Source of the DNA: Geitlerinema sp. PCC 7407
Lineage (GTDB): Bacteria; Cyanobacteriota; Cyanobacteriia; PCC-7407
Length of the DNA: 64,000 nt
NCBI RefSeq assembly: GCF_000317045.1
Contig: NC_019703.1
Location: 2,964,501 to 3,028,500 of the forward strand
Reading direction: 5' to 3'
Of the stretch, positions 34,378-42,038 are shown piece by piece; position 1 is the first letter of the stretch, and the number at the start of each line of letters is the position of its first letter. The notes under the pieces are model-generated. The model was not told where the DNA came from, ran no database searches, and was given only the letters and a program-made list of their open reading frames with translations. A program made the position numbers and the translations under genes.

Positions 34378-35346
34378 ATGATTTTCATTATCCCGATCAT
34401 TCTTGGAGCTGCCGCTCTAGTTACTGCCGGTGTCGGAGCTGCGGCAGGTGTAGATGGTATTTCTAAAATGGACAAAGCCAAGAAGATTGGCAAAAATGCT
34501 CAAAGGATTCATGAGCAACGGCAAAAATCAGTTGAAAATGCTTTGCAAGCGACTAACAGTCTAGCGGAAGAGTATGGTCGGCTTCAGATTGAATGCAAGT
34601 TGCGCACTATTGGACGTTTCGTAGCGTTTATTGCGCAAATTGGTCAACGAGCTTCGCAAAGCGACATGAAGTTTTTGGAGGGGCTAGAAGGGGTTTCACC
34701 TCAGCAAGTTCAGGAGTATAAAGCAACCGCTTTAGAGGCCGTAAGCTTTGCATCAGGAACTCTCAAAGCAGTCGGAACAGGATATGCTGCCAGTCAAGGA
34801 GCCTTGGGTCTTATAGGACTCTTCGGCACAGCTAGTACTGGCACAGCAATCAGTGGACTTGGTGGGGCTGCCGCATGGAATGCAACTCTCGCGTGGCTAG
34901 GCGGAGGATCCTTAGCAGCAGGTGGGGGTGGAATGGCTTTGGGCACCTTGGTTTTGGGCGGCATTGCTGTAGGACCAGCCCTGATGATTGGTGGCTTTGT
35001 TTTGGGAGGGGAAGGAGAAAAAGCATTAACTGAGGCTCGTGAATACGCAGCCAAAGTCATTGTCGAAGTTGAAAAGCTGAATGCTTTTCAAAATTTTCTT
35101 GGTCAGGCAGAACAAAGAATTAGTGAGCTCCAAGATCTCATAAATCGCCTCAATTCCAGAGCATTAGAAGGCTTAGAGGATTTAGAGACAAGACCTTTTG
35201 TGCGCGAACGAGATGCAGAAAAATTTCAACAAGTTGCTCTCTTGATTAAGGCGCTAGCTGAAATCATGAAAACTCCAGTTTTGACCACCGATGGAGCTCT
35301 CAATGATGAAGCCATGAAACTTCAAGTAAAGTATCGGAATCTCTAA
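34378..35346 (+). CDS. Glycine-zipper hydrophobic protein, first gene of a two-gene cassette
   Basis: This 322-aa protein starts with a hydrophobic segment (residues 2-25, IIPIILGAAALVTAGVGAAAG) and a charged coil. The middle (about 130-205) is rich in Gly/Ala (GLIGLFGTASTGTAISGLGG, LAWLGGGSLAAGGGGMALGT, GGIAVGPALMIGGFVLGG). A C-terminal coiled coil (about 210-310) follows. The arrangement of helical arms around a glycine-zipper hairpin recalls membrane-inserting proteins such as ApoL-like or colicin-like families, but I cannot name the family with certainty. AGGAAA precedes the ATG. The next gene begins 7 bp later. AT-richer codon use and scarcity of HIP1 compared with neighbours suggest acquisition by transfer. 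Confidence 0.75.
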   Translation: MIFIIPIILGAAALVTAGVGAAAGVDGISKMDKAKKIGKNAQRIHEQRQKSVENALQATNSLAEEYGRLQIECKLRTIGRFVAFIAQIGQRASQSDMKFLEGLEGVSPQQVQEYKATALEAVSFASGTLKAVGTGYAASQGALGLIGLFGTASTGTAISGLGGAAAWNATLAWLGGGSLAAGGGGMALGTLVLGGIAVGPALMIGGFVLGGEGEKALTEAREYAAKVIVEVEKLNAFQNFLGQAEQRISELQDLINRLNSRALEGLEDLETRPFVRERDAEKFQQVALLIKALAEIMKTPVLTTDGALNDEAMKLQVKYRNL

Positions 35347-35353
35347 GAAAAAC

Positions 35354-35770
35354 ATGACAAGCAAGAAAATCTCTGTCAATCCTGCTCAAAAGGTTAATGC
35401 TTTAGTACTTCCCGCGGAGTGCCTGAGTGAAATTGTTCAAGCATGTAGCGACTACTTGATTATTGCTGAGCAAGAGAAGACCAAACGGCGGGCGATTGAG
35501 GCATGGGAGAAGAAGTCTCTGGCTGAAATCAAGGCAAAGTCTGATCTTTTGATTGGGTATCTTGAGCGTTCGTTTGATGAACGTGCCAAGAACTTTCAGT
35601 CACTTTTCGAAGTGGTTGACCACGCGATCGCCTCTGACAACAATCAGCAGCTCAGTTTGGCGCTAAATGCGATCGTAGATCTAGCAAAGTCTAGCCCCTT
35701 TAAGGATCTGGCAGATTTGTCAACAGTCCAAAAGAACCTAGAGAATCCTGATCACGTATGGGAATTCTAG
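35354..35770 (+). CDS. Small helical protein, second gene of the cassette
   Basis: This 138-aa protein is predicted almost all helical and charged, with KKISVNPAQKVNALVLPAEC at the start and a central coil (AEQEKTKRRAIEAWEKKSLAEIKAKS). It has no membrane segment or recognised domain. It is 7 bp behind the glycine-zipper gene, so the two are co-transcribed and probably work together, for example as partner or antidote. That role is conjecture. One HIP1 site occurs in it. Confidence 0.7.
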   Translation: MTSKKISVNPAQKVNALVLPAECLSEIVQACSDYLIIAEQEKTKRRAIEAWEKKSLAEIKAKSDLLIGYLERSFDERAKNFQSLFEVVDHAIASDNNQQLSLALNAIVDLAKSSPFKDLADLSTVQKNLENPDHVWEF

Positions 35771-35866
35771 GATTCTTTTAATCCAATAAATATTGGTGAG
35801 CACGGCGGCGAGTTGCGTCGCCTTTTTGATGCAGGGCAAGATCCAAGACTTTGCCCTGCGGACTTC

Positions 35867-36985
35867 TTAGGCAGCCACCGAGCGACGTCTGCGCCAAGTC
35901 AGCCAGCCTCCGAGGGCGATCGCCCCTAGCCAGCCCATCTCCGGTTCCGGCACCGAGACCGAGCCATCATCGTAGGCATCATGGAGAGTTGCCAGAGCAA
36001 ACTCACTGACCACTTGATGCGCCTTGCCGCTGGGGTGAATGCCATCCCAAAACAGATACTGATCCGGGGCATCACAAACCGCTAAGGTGACCTGATTGAG
36101 GCACGAAGTCTGGGTTTCCACAAAGCCGTAGCGTCCCGGATCGGCGATCGCTCTCGCAAGGAGGCCATTGATATCGAGGGAAACCAGCTTGGCCCCCGTG
36201 AGAGACTGCCCCAGCGACGTCAGAGTAGATTGGAGCAAAGCATTGTGACCTTTACTAATATCGGTCAGCAGCCCCGAGACCTGAGGTCCTGCCGCCAGGG
36301 CCAGGGGCGTGAGGCCTAGGTTCGGCGCATTGGGAATCAAGAAGTTTCGCGCTCCCAAGTCAAACAGCGTCGTGATGCTTTGGGTGATGTTTTTCATGAC
36401 AGAGGCGATCGCTTTGTCGGGCTCAGCAAAGGTCGAAGGCTGATAGTCATTTGCCCCAGCAGCCCACACCACATAGAGCGCGTCTTCATCTGCCCGGGCT
36501 CCAGCCGCAAGGTGATCACCGAGAAAGGCATTCGTCTCCCGCAAAATTCCCGGTAAGCGCGGATCAACCGCATTATTCAAGCCCGACTGCGCCCCCCCAA
36601 AAGCAAAGTTCACGCTGCGATCGACCGTCTGTCCTACAAAATTTTCGTTCACGGTCACCGAGCCCGACGGCGTCACCGTAATCGGGGCCGGAAACGCTAG
36701 CGTACTGGACGGCACCAAGTCCACATCAAAGGCATCGGCCAGGTAATCCACCCACAGCGGCCCATTGGAATAGCGCCCCTGGAAGTAAGGCGGAGAGGGC
36801 GGCTGAACGGAGGTAGAGGGATCGAGCGTTTGGACGAAGCGGGTGACATTCGACACGTTGCCGGTATCCGACAAGCTGTCACCAAACACGTACATGCGAT
36901 CGAAGGAAACGGCGATCGCGCTCTCACTCAGAGGCGCTGCCAAAGCAAGCAGGGAGCAGCCAGCGCAGAACAGGACAGATTTCAT
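35867..36985 (-). CDS. GDSL/SGNH-family lipase or esterase with PEP-CTERM anchor
   Basis: This 372-aa protein has a signal peptide (about 1-26). The SGNH hydrolase blocks are present: I, FGDSLSDTGN (nucleophile Ser37); III, AAGANDYQPS; V, WDGIHPSGKAH (Asp and His of the triad). The C-terminal tail SVPEPEMGWLGAIALGGWL followed by WRRRRSVAA is a PEP-CTERM sorting signal. It is thus a surface-sorted esterase/lipase with unknown substrate. ATG 36985 is chosen over a TTG at 37000; no clear ribosome binding site is seen. Confidence 0.9.
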   Translation of the reverse strand: MKSVLFCAGCSLLALAAPLSESAIAVSFDRMYVFGDSLSDTGNVSNVTRFVQTLDPSTSVQPPSPPYFQGRYSNGPLWVDYLADAFDVDLVPSSTLAFPAPITVTPSGSVTVNENFVGQTVDRSVNFAFGGAQSGLNNAVDPRLPGILRETNAFLGDHLAAGARADEDALYVVWAAGANDYQPSTFAEPDKAIASVMKNITQSITTLFDLGARNFLIPNAPNLGLTPLALAAGPQVSGLLTDISKGHNALLQSTLTSLGQSLTGAKLVSLDINGLLARAIADPGRYGFVETQTSCLNQVTLAVCDAPDQYLFWDGIHPSGKAHQVVSEFALATLHDAYDDGSVSVPEPEMGWLGAIALGGWLTWRRRRSVAA

Positions 36986-37417
36986 AAAAAGCGTCAGCAA
37001 AAAGGGGGCAATCCTGCTGTTCTAGCACCGAGAGAACGGGTGTATCTGCCAAACTGGCAGCTTTTTCATCAATTGAAATTCACGGCTATTTTCTTATCAG
37101 AAGCTCTTGAATTTTTCATAGATTATTAATCTTTTAATCGCAATTTATTGACTGATTTTTTGTCTAAAATTCGTGCTCATAAAATAAATCAAAAAGCATT
37201 ATTATCTTTGCCACAAATCTTGATATTGAATGCTACTTAGCTAATTTTATTAATTTGAATTCATTTCAAAATTCGTGCGATCGCCCACAAAAACACCTCA
37301 TTCTTGATTGCCAATATCCATTACTTCGTCAATCAATTCTTGTGAGCGGGTCCGGTTTATTTTTGCCCAGCATTGAGCTATCGTAGCGGTCAGTTTCCCT
37401 GGGGAAAATCAATCGCT
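36986..37417. other. AT-rich intergenic region between divergent genes
   Basis: No gene is seen. It should hold promoters of the lipase (minus) and HD-domain (plus) genes. One HIP1-like GCGATCGCCC lies near 37278. Confidence 0.5.
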
Positions 37418-38026
37418 ATGCTCTCTGAACGCTTTCGGGAAGCGCTGGTTTTTGCGATGGAGCTGCACGCGACGCAGATTCGCAAGGGGTCGGGGGTGCC
37501 CTACGCCGCCCACCTGCTAGGGGTGGCCAGCATCGCCCTAGAGCATGGTGCCAACGAAGACGAGGCGATCGCCGCCTTGCTCCACGACGCCATCGAGGAC
37601 CAAGGGGGAGCCGCCACTCGCGAAGAGATTCGCCGCCGCTTTGGCGAGACCGTGGCGGCGATCGTGGACGGCTGCACCGACGCAGACACCAGTCCCAAGC
37701 CCCCCTGGCGATCGCGCAAAGAGGCCTACGTCGCCAAAATTCCCCACGCCCCCGACTCCGTTCGGCTGGTCTCCATGTCCGACAAGCTGTACAACGCTCG
37801 CTCCATCGTGCAGGACTATCGCCAGCTCGGGGATGAGCTGTGGCAGCGCTTTCAGGGGGGCAAAGACGGCACCCTGTGGTACTACCGCGCTTGCAGCGAT
37901 GCCTTTCGGGCTGCCGGTGCGTCGCCCCTCCAGCAGGAGCTCGAGCGGGTGGTGCAGACCCTCGAAGCTCTAGTCAGCGCAGAAGGCCAAGGCGTTTTGG
38001 GACAAGGTGGGGGACAATTGCCCTAG
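37418..38026 (+). CDS. HD-domain phosphohydrolase (RelA/SpoT-like HD fold)
   Basis: This 202-aa protein has an HD domain with metal ligands visible. An early His lies in MELHATQIRKG, the HD pair is in AALLHDAIEDQGG, and a later Asp lies in VSMSDKLYNARS. KGSGVPYAAHLLGV matches the RelA/SpoT hydrolase N-terminal block. No synthetase or regulatory domain is present, so it resembles small alarmone hydrolases (MESH1-like) or other HD phosphohydrolases. ATG 37418 is preferred over a TTG at 37373. The next gene follows after 22 bp. Confidence 0.82.
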   Translation: MLSERFREALVFAMELHATQIRKGSGVPYAAHLLGVASIALEHGANEDEAIAALLHDAIEDQGGAATREEIRRRFGETVAAIVDGCTDADTSPKPPWRSRKEAYVAKIPHAPDSVRLVSMSDKLYNARSIVQDYRQLGDELWQRFQGGKDGTLWYYRACSDAFRAAGASPLQQELERVVQTLEALVSAEGQGVLGQGGGQLP

Positions 38027-38048
38027 CAACTGCATTCCAAAAGCACCC

Positions 38049-39158
38049 ATGGCCAGCGTCCGTCTTGAGGGAATTACCCGCCGCTTTAACCGCGTCACCG
38101 CCATTGACGACATTACCTTTACGGTGCCCGATGGCCGTTTTTGGGTCTTGGTGGGGCCATCGGGGTGCGGCAAATCCACCATTTTGCGGACCATTGCGGG
38201 GCTTGAGCAGGCCACCAGTGGGGATCTGTTCATTGGCGATCGCTGTGTGACCGAGGTGCCCGCCCGTCAGCGAGACGTGGCCATGGTCTTTCAGAACTAC
38301 GCCCTCTATCCCCACATGAGCGTGGCCGACAATTTGGCCTTTGGGCTGAAGATGCGGGGCACCGCGCCTGAGGCGATCGCCCCTCGCATCGAGGCCGTAG
38401 CGCGATCGCTGGACATCGCCCACCTGCTCGATCGCAAGCCCAAGCAGCTCTCCGGCGGTCAGCAGCAGCGGGTCGCCCTCGGACGGGCGATCGCCCGCGA
38501 ACCTCAGGTCTTTTTGCTCGATGAGCCCCTCTCGAACCTGGACGCCCAGCTGCGGGACGACACGCGAGCCGAGCTCAAGCAGCTGCACCAGCGCCTCGGT
38601 ATCACCACGATTTATGTCACCCATGACCAGGTCGAGGCCATGACCCTGGCCGACCAGATTGTGGTGCTCAACCAAGGGCAAATTCAGCAGATCGGCAGCC
38701 CCCAGAGCATCTACAACCGGCCCCAAAATCGCATGGTTGCCACCTTTGTGGGCAACCCGCCCATGAATGTTCTGCCGGTGACCTACAACGGCACCGGGTT
38801 TCGGGTGGGGCAGCAGGTGATTCCCTGTCCGCCGCTGCTGCGGGCCAAGTTTTCCCCGAGTCCGGACCAGCGCTTCGATCTGGGGATTCGGCCTGAGCAG
38901 ATCTCCCTTGCTCCCTCGGAGATGGAGGGGCATCTGATGGTGGAGGTGATGGTCGTGGAGCCCCTGGGCCGCGAAACCTTAATTCGGGCCAAGCTCGCGG
39001 GCTCGAACCCGGCGCTGTATCTCACGTGGCAAGCCTCGCCCCTGGTACAGCCCCAACCGGGCGATCGCCTGCTGATCCAGTTCAATTTAGAAGCAATCTT
39101 TTTGTTTGATGAGGCCTCGGGCAAGACTGTGTATCCCTTGCCCGAGGAGGAGTCGTAG
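38049..39158 (+). CDS. ABC transporter ATPase, MalK/UgpC (CUT1) type
   Basis: This 369-aa ATPase has Walker A GPSGCGKST, Q-loop VFQNYALYPHM, signature LSGGQQQRVALGRAI, Walker B VFLLDEPLSNLDA and H-loop VTHDQ. The C-terminal OB-fold/TOBE regulatory domain (about 235-365) is typical of sugar and glycerol-phosphate importers. No permease or binding protein is nearby, so it may energise permeases encoded elsewhere, as known for shared MsmX-type ATPases. It starts 22 bp after the HD gene. Confidence 0.88.
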   Translation: MASVRLEGITRRFNRVTAIDDITFTVPDGRFWVLVGPSGCGKSTILRTIAGLEQATSGDLFIGDRCVTEVPARQRDVAMVFQNYALYPHMSVADNLAFGLKMRGTAPEAIAPRIEAVARSLDIAHLLDRKPKQLSGGQQQRVALGRAIAREPQVFLLDEPLSNLDAQLRDDTRAELKQLHQRLGITTIYVTHDQVEAMTLADQIVVLNQGQIQQIGSPQSIYNRPQNRMVATFVGNPPMNVLPVTYNGTGFRVGQQVIPCPPLLRAKFSPSPDQRFDLGIRPEQISLAPSEMEGHLMVEVMVVEPLGRETLIRAKLAGSNPALYLTWQASPLVQPQPGDRLLIQFNLEAIFLFDEASGKTVYPLPEEES

Positions 39159-39173
39159 CGCTCCGGACAGCGG

Positions 39174-39269
39174 TCAGCCTCCAGCGGCAAAGGTGCCCAA
39201 AACAATTGCTGACAGCAAAATGCCGGGGGTCAGTAGCAAAATCAAAGTGAGCAGTTCGCCAGATTCCAT
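39174..39269 (-). CDS. 31-aa single-span membrane microprotein
   Basis: An ATG at 39269 preceded by GAGAAGGG (spacing about 9) opens a 31-codon frame: MESGELLTLILLLTPGILLS, then AIVLGTFAAGG and TGA. It predicts one membrane helix (about 6-26) with a negatively charged start and Gly-rich end. The size and layout are like small photosynthetic-complex subunits (Psb, Pet, Psa), but I cannot match it to a named one. It is antisense to nothing and lies in the gap after the MalK-type gene. Confidence 0.6.
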   Translation of the reverse strand: MESGELLTLILLLTPGILLSAIVLGTFAAGG

Positions 39270-39418
39270 GGTTGTTTCCCTTCTCGGCGGTTTTTCTCCA
39301 TTGTGCCGGGGCGATCGCCAAAGGGAGCTGAGTTTAAGGGAAACTCAAGGCTTGGAGGGCGATCGCGCCAATTTTTCGTCACGCCGTTTTTGCACTTCTA
39401 TTTTTTGCCCAAAAATCT

Positions 39419-39883
39419 ATGAGCATTACCCAACTCTTTGATGGCGCAAACCTGTTTGTGCTGCCCTTCTGGGCCTTGATGATTTTTCTGCCCAACTGGG
39501 GCCTCACCCGCAAGGTGATGGGGTCCTATCTGCCCTTTGTGGCCCTAGCCGCTCTCTATATCTACTTCATCGCGGGCACCCTGAACGAAGAAACGGCCCA
39601 GGCCCTCGCCAATCCCACCCTGGCGGACATTGCCCGCTTCTTTGGCGATGAGCGGGCCGCGGCCACGGGCTGGGTTCACTTTTTGGTGATGGACCTGTTC
39701 GTGGGGCGCTGGGTGTACTGGGAGGGGCAGCGGACCGGCGTCTGGACGATTCATTCCATCGCGCTGTGCCTCTTTGCCGGTCCCCTGGGGCTGCTGTCTC
39801 ACATCGGGACGGCGGCGATCGCCCAGCGCCTCGACAAAGGCGAAGCGGCGTCAGAAACCGCCCCCTCAGAAAGCACGCCCTAG
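39419..39883 (+). CDS. ABA4-like (DUF4281) membrane protein
   Basis: This 154-aa protein has four predicted membrane helices. The family blocks are FWALMIFLPNWGLTRKVM, GWVHFLVMDLFVGRWVY and CLFAGPLGLLSH. Plant ABA4 is needed for neoxanthin formation; the role of cyanobacterial members is less certain, and carotenoid-related work is possible. Its TAG overlaps the stop codon of the convergent phosphatidyltransferase (CTAG at 39880-39883), leaving no room for a terminator between them. Confidence 0.88.
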   Translation: MSITQLFDGANLFVLPFWALMIFLPNWGLTRKVMGSYLPFVALAALYIYFIAGTLNEETAQALANPTLADIARFFGDERAAATGWVHFLVMDLFVGRWVYWEGQRTGVWTIHSIALCLFAGPLGLLSHIGTAAIAQRLDKGEAASETAPSESTP

Positions 39884-40476
39884 GACGCGACGGCTGATTT
39901 TGACCGGTCCTCGGCCCGCAGCCGCAGGGCGTGGCCCAGGGTCAAAACGTCGTGGTGCCACTGGGGCAAAATCAGCGTCATCAGCACTTCTTCGAGGCTG
40001 TTGAGCCAGCAAAGGGCGATCGCCAGCCACAGGGCGGCGCTGTGGCCAAAGCCAAACAGGCTCACCGTCGCCGCGCACAGCCCCAGTCCCCACGCCTTGG
40101 CGATGTAGGTGTGGAAGCTGGGCGCTTGGCCAAACTTGATCAAGCTGGCGGCGTAGACGGCGATCTGGGCCGCGACGCAGACCAGCAGCGGCCCCCGGAA
40201 GGCCAGCAAAACCGCCGGATGCACCCACCAAACGCTGAACGCCACGCTCGAATACAGGCAGACATCGGCCAAGCTGTCGGCCTGACGCAGCCCAACGGTG
40301 CTAACCCCCAGGCGACGGGCAATGATGCCATCGAAAATATCTGACAGGACGGCGGCAACGTAGCCCACCAAAAACCACGGCCCCACGGCGTGATCCGCCG
40401 CGTCGATCAGCAGCAGCAGGGCGATCGCAAACCGAAACGCCACCAAAAAACCAGGAATCTTGTTTAGCCACACCAT
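39880..40476 (-). CDS. CDP-alcohol phosphatidyltransferase family protein
   Basis: This 198-aa membrane protein has the family signature D-G-x2-A-R-x8-G-x3-D-x3-D at about residues 49-71 (DIFDGIIARRLGVSTVGLRQ then ADSLAD). It has about six membrane helices. Family enzymes swap CMP for an alcohol such as glycerol phosphate, inositol or another lipid headgroup; the exact substrate cannot be read. A cdsA gene making CDP-diacylglycerol lies 8 kb away (48887-49750). Convergent with the ABA4-like gene, stop codons overlapping. Confidence 0.87.
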   Translation of the reverse strand: MVWLNKIPGFLVAFRFAIALLLLIDAADHAVGPWFLVGYVAAVLSDIFDGIIARRLGVSTVGLRQADSLADVCLYSSVAFSVWWVHPAVLLAFRGPLLVCVAAQIAVYAASLIKFGQAPSFHTYIAKAWGLGLCAATVSLFGFGHSAALWLAIALCWLNSLEEVLMTLILPQWHHDVLTLGHALRLRAEDRSKSAVAS

Positions 40477-40634
40477 CGCGATCGCCTTCTGTGAGAAAAC
40501 TGCCCAGCAGCTACACCGCTCAGGCGCTCCAGTCCGCAGACTTCACGCAGCCTTTGCACACTGGGGACTACCCCCCCGCGCCGCACCCCCAGGAGTCTCG
40601 AACTTTCAGCCTCAAATTTTCTAGGAGCAGCTCC

Positions 40635-41093
40635 ATGACCCAGTCTTGGCGATCGCTCACGGCCATCGTGCAGCCCGGTCACCGCATCGCCTCCGGCCAA
40701 GCCACCGACAGCCCCTACCCCGGCGGCAGCGTCGCGCTCCAGCAGCCCCACTTTGCCGCCCGGGGCCTCGACCTCGCGGGCTGCTTTTGCGGTACCCTCA
40801 ACCTGTCCATCGCGCCCCACCGCTTCGAGATGGTCGCGCCGCGCTACACCTTCCGGTCGGTGGACTGGACGCCCCACCATCCGCCGGAGCACTTCTCCTT
40901 TTCGGCCTGCCAGATCGCGATCGGCGATCGCACCGTCGACGCCTGGGTCTACTACCCCCACCCCGAAACCAAGCGCACCCACTTCCAGGACGCCTCCACG
41001 CTAGAAGTCTTGGCGCCGTGGCTGCCGTCGGTCCAGTACGGCGATCGCCTGACCCTGCACCTCAACCCCGACGAGATCGCCATTCTGGCCTGA
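40635..41093 (+). CDS. Conserved protein resembling CTP-dependent riboflavin kinase fold (RibK/DUF120-like)
   Basis: This 152-aa protein has features like archaeal RibK: a G-x-x-x-A start (HRIASGQATDSPYPGG), a GTLNLSIAP strand-loop (CTP/metal loop T-L-N in RibK), and a late HPETKRTHFQDASTLEVLAP followed by VQYGDRLTLHL. These echo the archaeal H-x-P-x-T-x-H...LEIIAP and GD-x-V blocks. Catalytic equivalence is not proven, and bacteria usually use RibF. AGGAG before ATG 40635 fixes the start. A function in flavin metabolism is a guess. Confidence 0.6.
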   Translation: MTQSWRSLTAIVQPGHRIASGQATDSPYPGGSVALQQPHFAARGLDLAGCFCGTLNLSIAPHRFEMVAPRYTFRSVDWTPHHPPEHFSFSACQIAIGDRTVDAWVYYPHPETKRTHFQDASTLEVLAPWLPSVQYGDRLTLHLNPDEIAILA

Positions 41094-41123
41094 CAGAGCC
41101 CGCGATCGCCCGCTTTCAGGCCA

Positions 41124-41160
41124 CAAAAAAACTGCGCTGCCGCAAAACGAGACAGCGCAG
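41124..41160 (-). terminator. Terminator of the DUF4278 gene
   Basis: An 8-bp stem CTGCGCTG/CAGCGCAG (41132-41139 with 41153-41160) has a 13-nt loop. On the minus strand it is followed by seven T. It lies 52 bp after the DUF4278 stop codon. Confidence 0.8.
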
Positions 41161-41211
41161 ACTATGGGAATTCAAAACACTTCACAAAAGGGCGATCGCC
41201 CCAGAAAAAGC

Positions 41212-41607
41212 TTAGGAAGCCACCTGCTTCAGCTCATTTTCCAAGAGCCGCACCAGCTGCTCGTCGCCTCGCTCGCGCGCCATTTGCAGGCGGCGCTCAG
41301 CGCTCTTGCGAATGTTGTCGAGGTGGGTCTTGGCCACAGCATTGAAGGAGGACACGTCAGACCGGTAAATCAAGGGCACGTTCACCGGCAGCGAGTCCAC
41401 AACAGGCTTGGGCGCAGGCACACGGCCATCAGTCGAGTACTGAGCACCGCGATAGGTCAGCGTGTGGGCCGGCTGGGGCACAGACATATGCCGGGCATAG
41501 TGAAAGATGGTTGGCCGGCCTCGGTACTGGCCCGTCAACTCGCTTTCCACGCTGTCTAGAACGGGGGGATTGTAGTCGTAACTGACTCCGCGATAAGAGA
41601 GCTTCAT
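41212..41607 (-). CDS. DUF4278 domain protein
   Basis: This 131-aa cyanobacterial protein has the L-x-Y-R-G-x-x-Y motif twice (KLSYRGVSYDYNPP at 2-15 and LTYRGAQYS near 50-58) and a charged helical C-terminus (about 90-128, KTHLDNIRKSAERRLQMARE). GGAGG upstream supports the start. Family function is unknown. It is a single gene with its own terminator. Confidence 0.85.
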   Translation of the reverse strand: MKLSYRGVSYDYNPPVLDSVESELTGQYRGRPTIFHYARHMSVPQPAHTLTYRGAQYSTDGRVPAPKPVVDSLPVNVPLIYRSDVSSFNAVAKTHLDNIRKSAERRLQMARERGDEQLVRLLENELKQVAS

Positions 41608-42038
41608 GAAATTCGCCTCCGAATCATTTGAAGAAGGTAGATAACGTGAGGCGCGTTCCTTCGGGATTTTTCCCTACTTCCGTCCCCCAAGCGCTGCGAT
41701 CGCCTTGTAAAGATGACCCGAGCCCTTATGGGGATGAACGATTATACGTCTGTATATCATTTTACTGTTTCCATTAAAAAACGGAAGCAGTTTAGCAACT
41801 TCTTACAATAGGCCGCCAAGGCTTATCTCGCATTGCTTTGAAGCCTCTTTGTAGCAAAGCAAACTTTTAAAATCTTGCTTTCGGCAGAGAACGGAAACGC
41901 TGACCCACCGGGCGATCGCCCCTCACACAGCCCGCTTCTATCGTGAGAGAAATTCCTCCGCCGCACTCACGCAAAATTTTGTATTTTACGATACATTTTT
42001 TCCGAAGAATTCTAGCCTTGCTGAGGCAGCTTTGCCCC
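41608..42038. other. Intergenic region, no gene seen
   Basis: About 430 AT-rich bases with scattered HIP1 sites. It should contain the DUF4278 promoter on the minus strand. No terminator with a T tract is obvious after the coiled-coil RelE-like gene. Confidence 0.5.
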
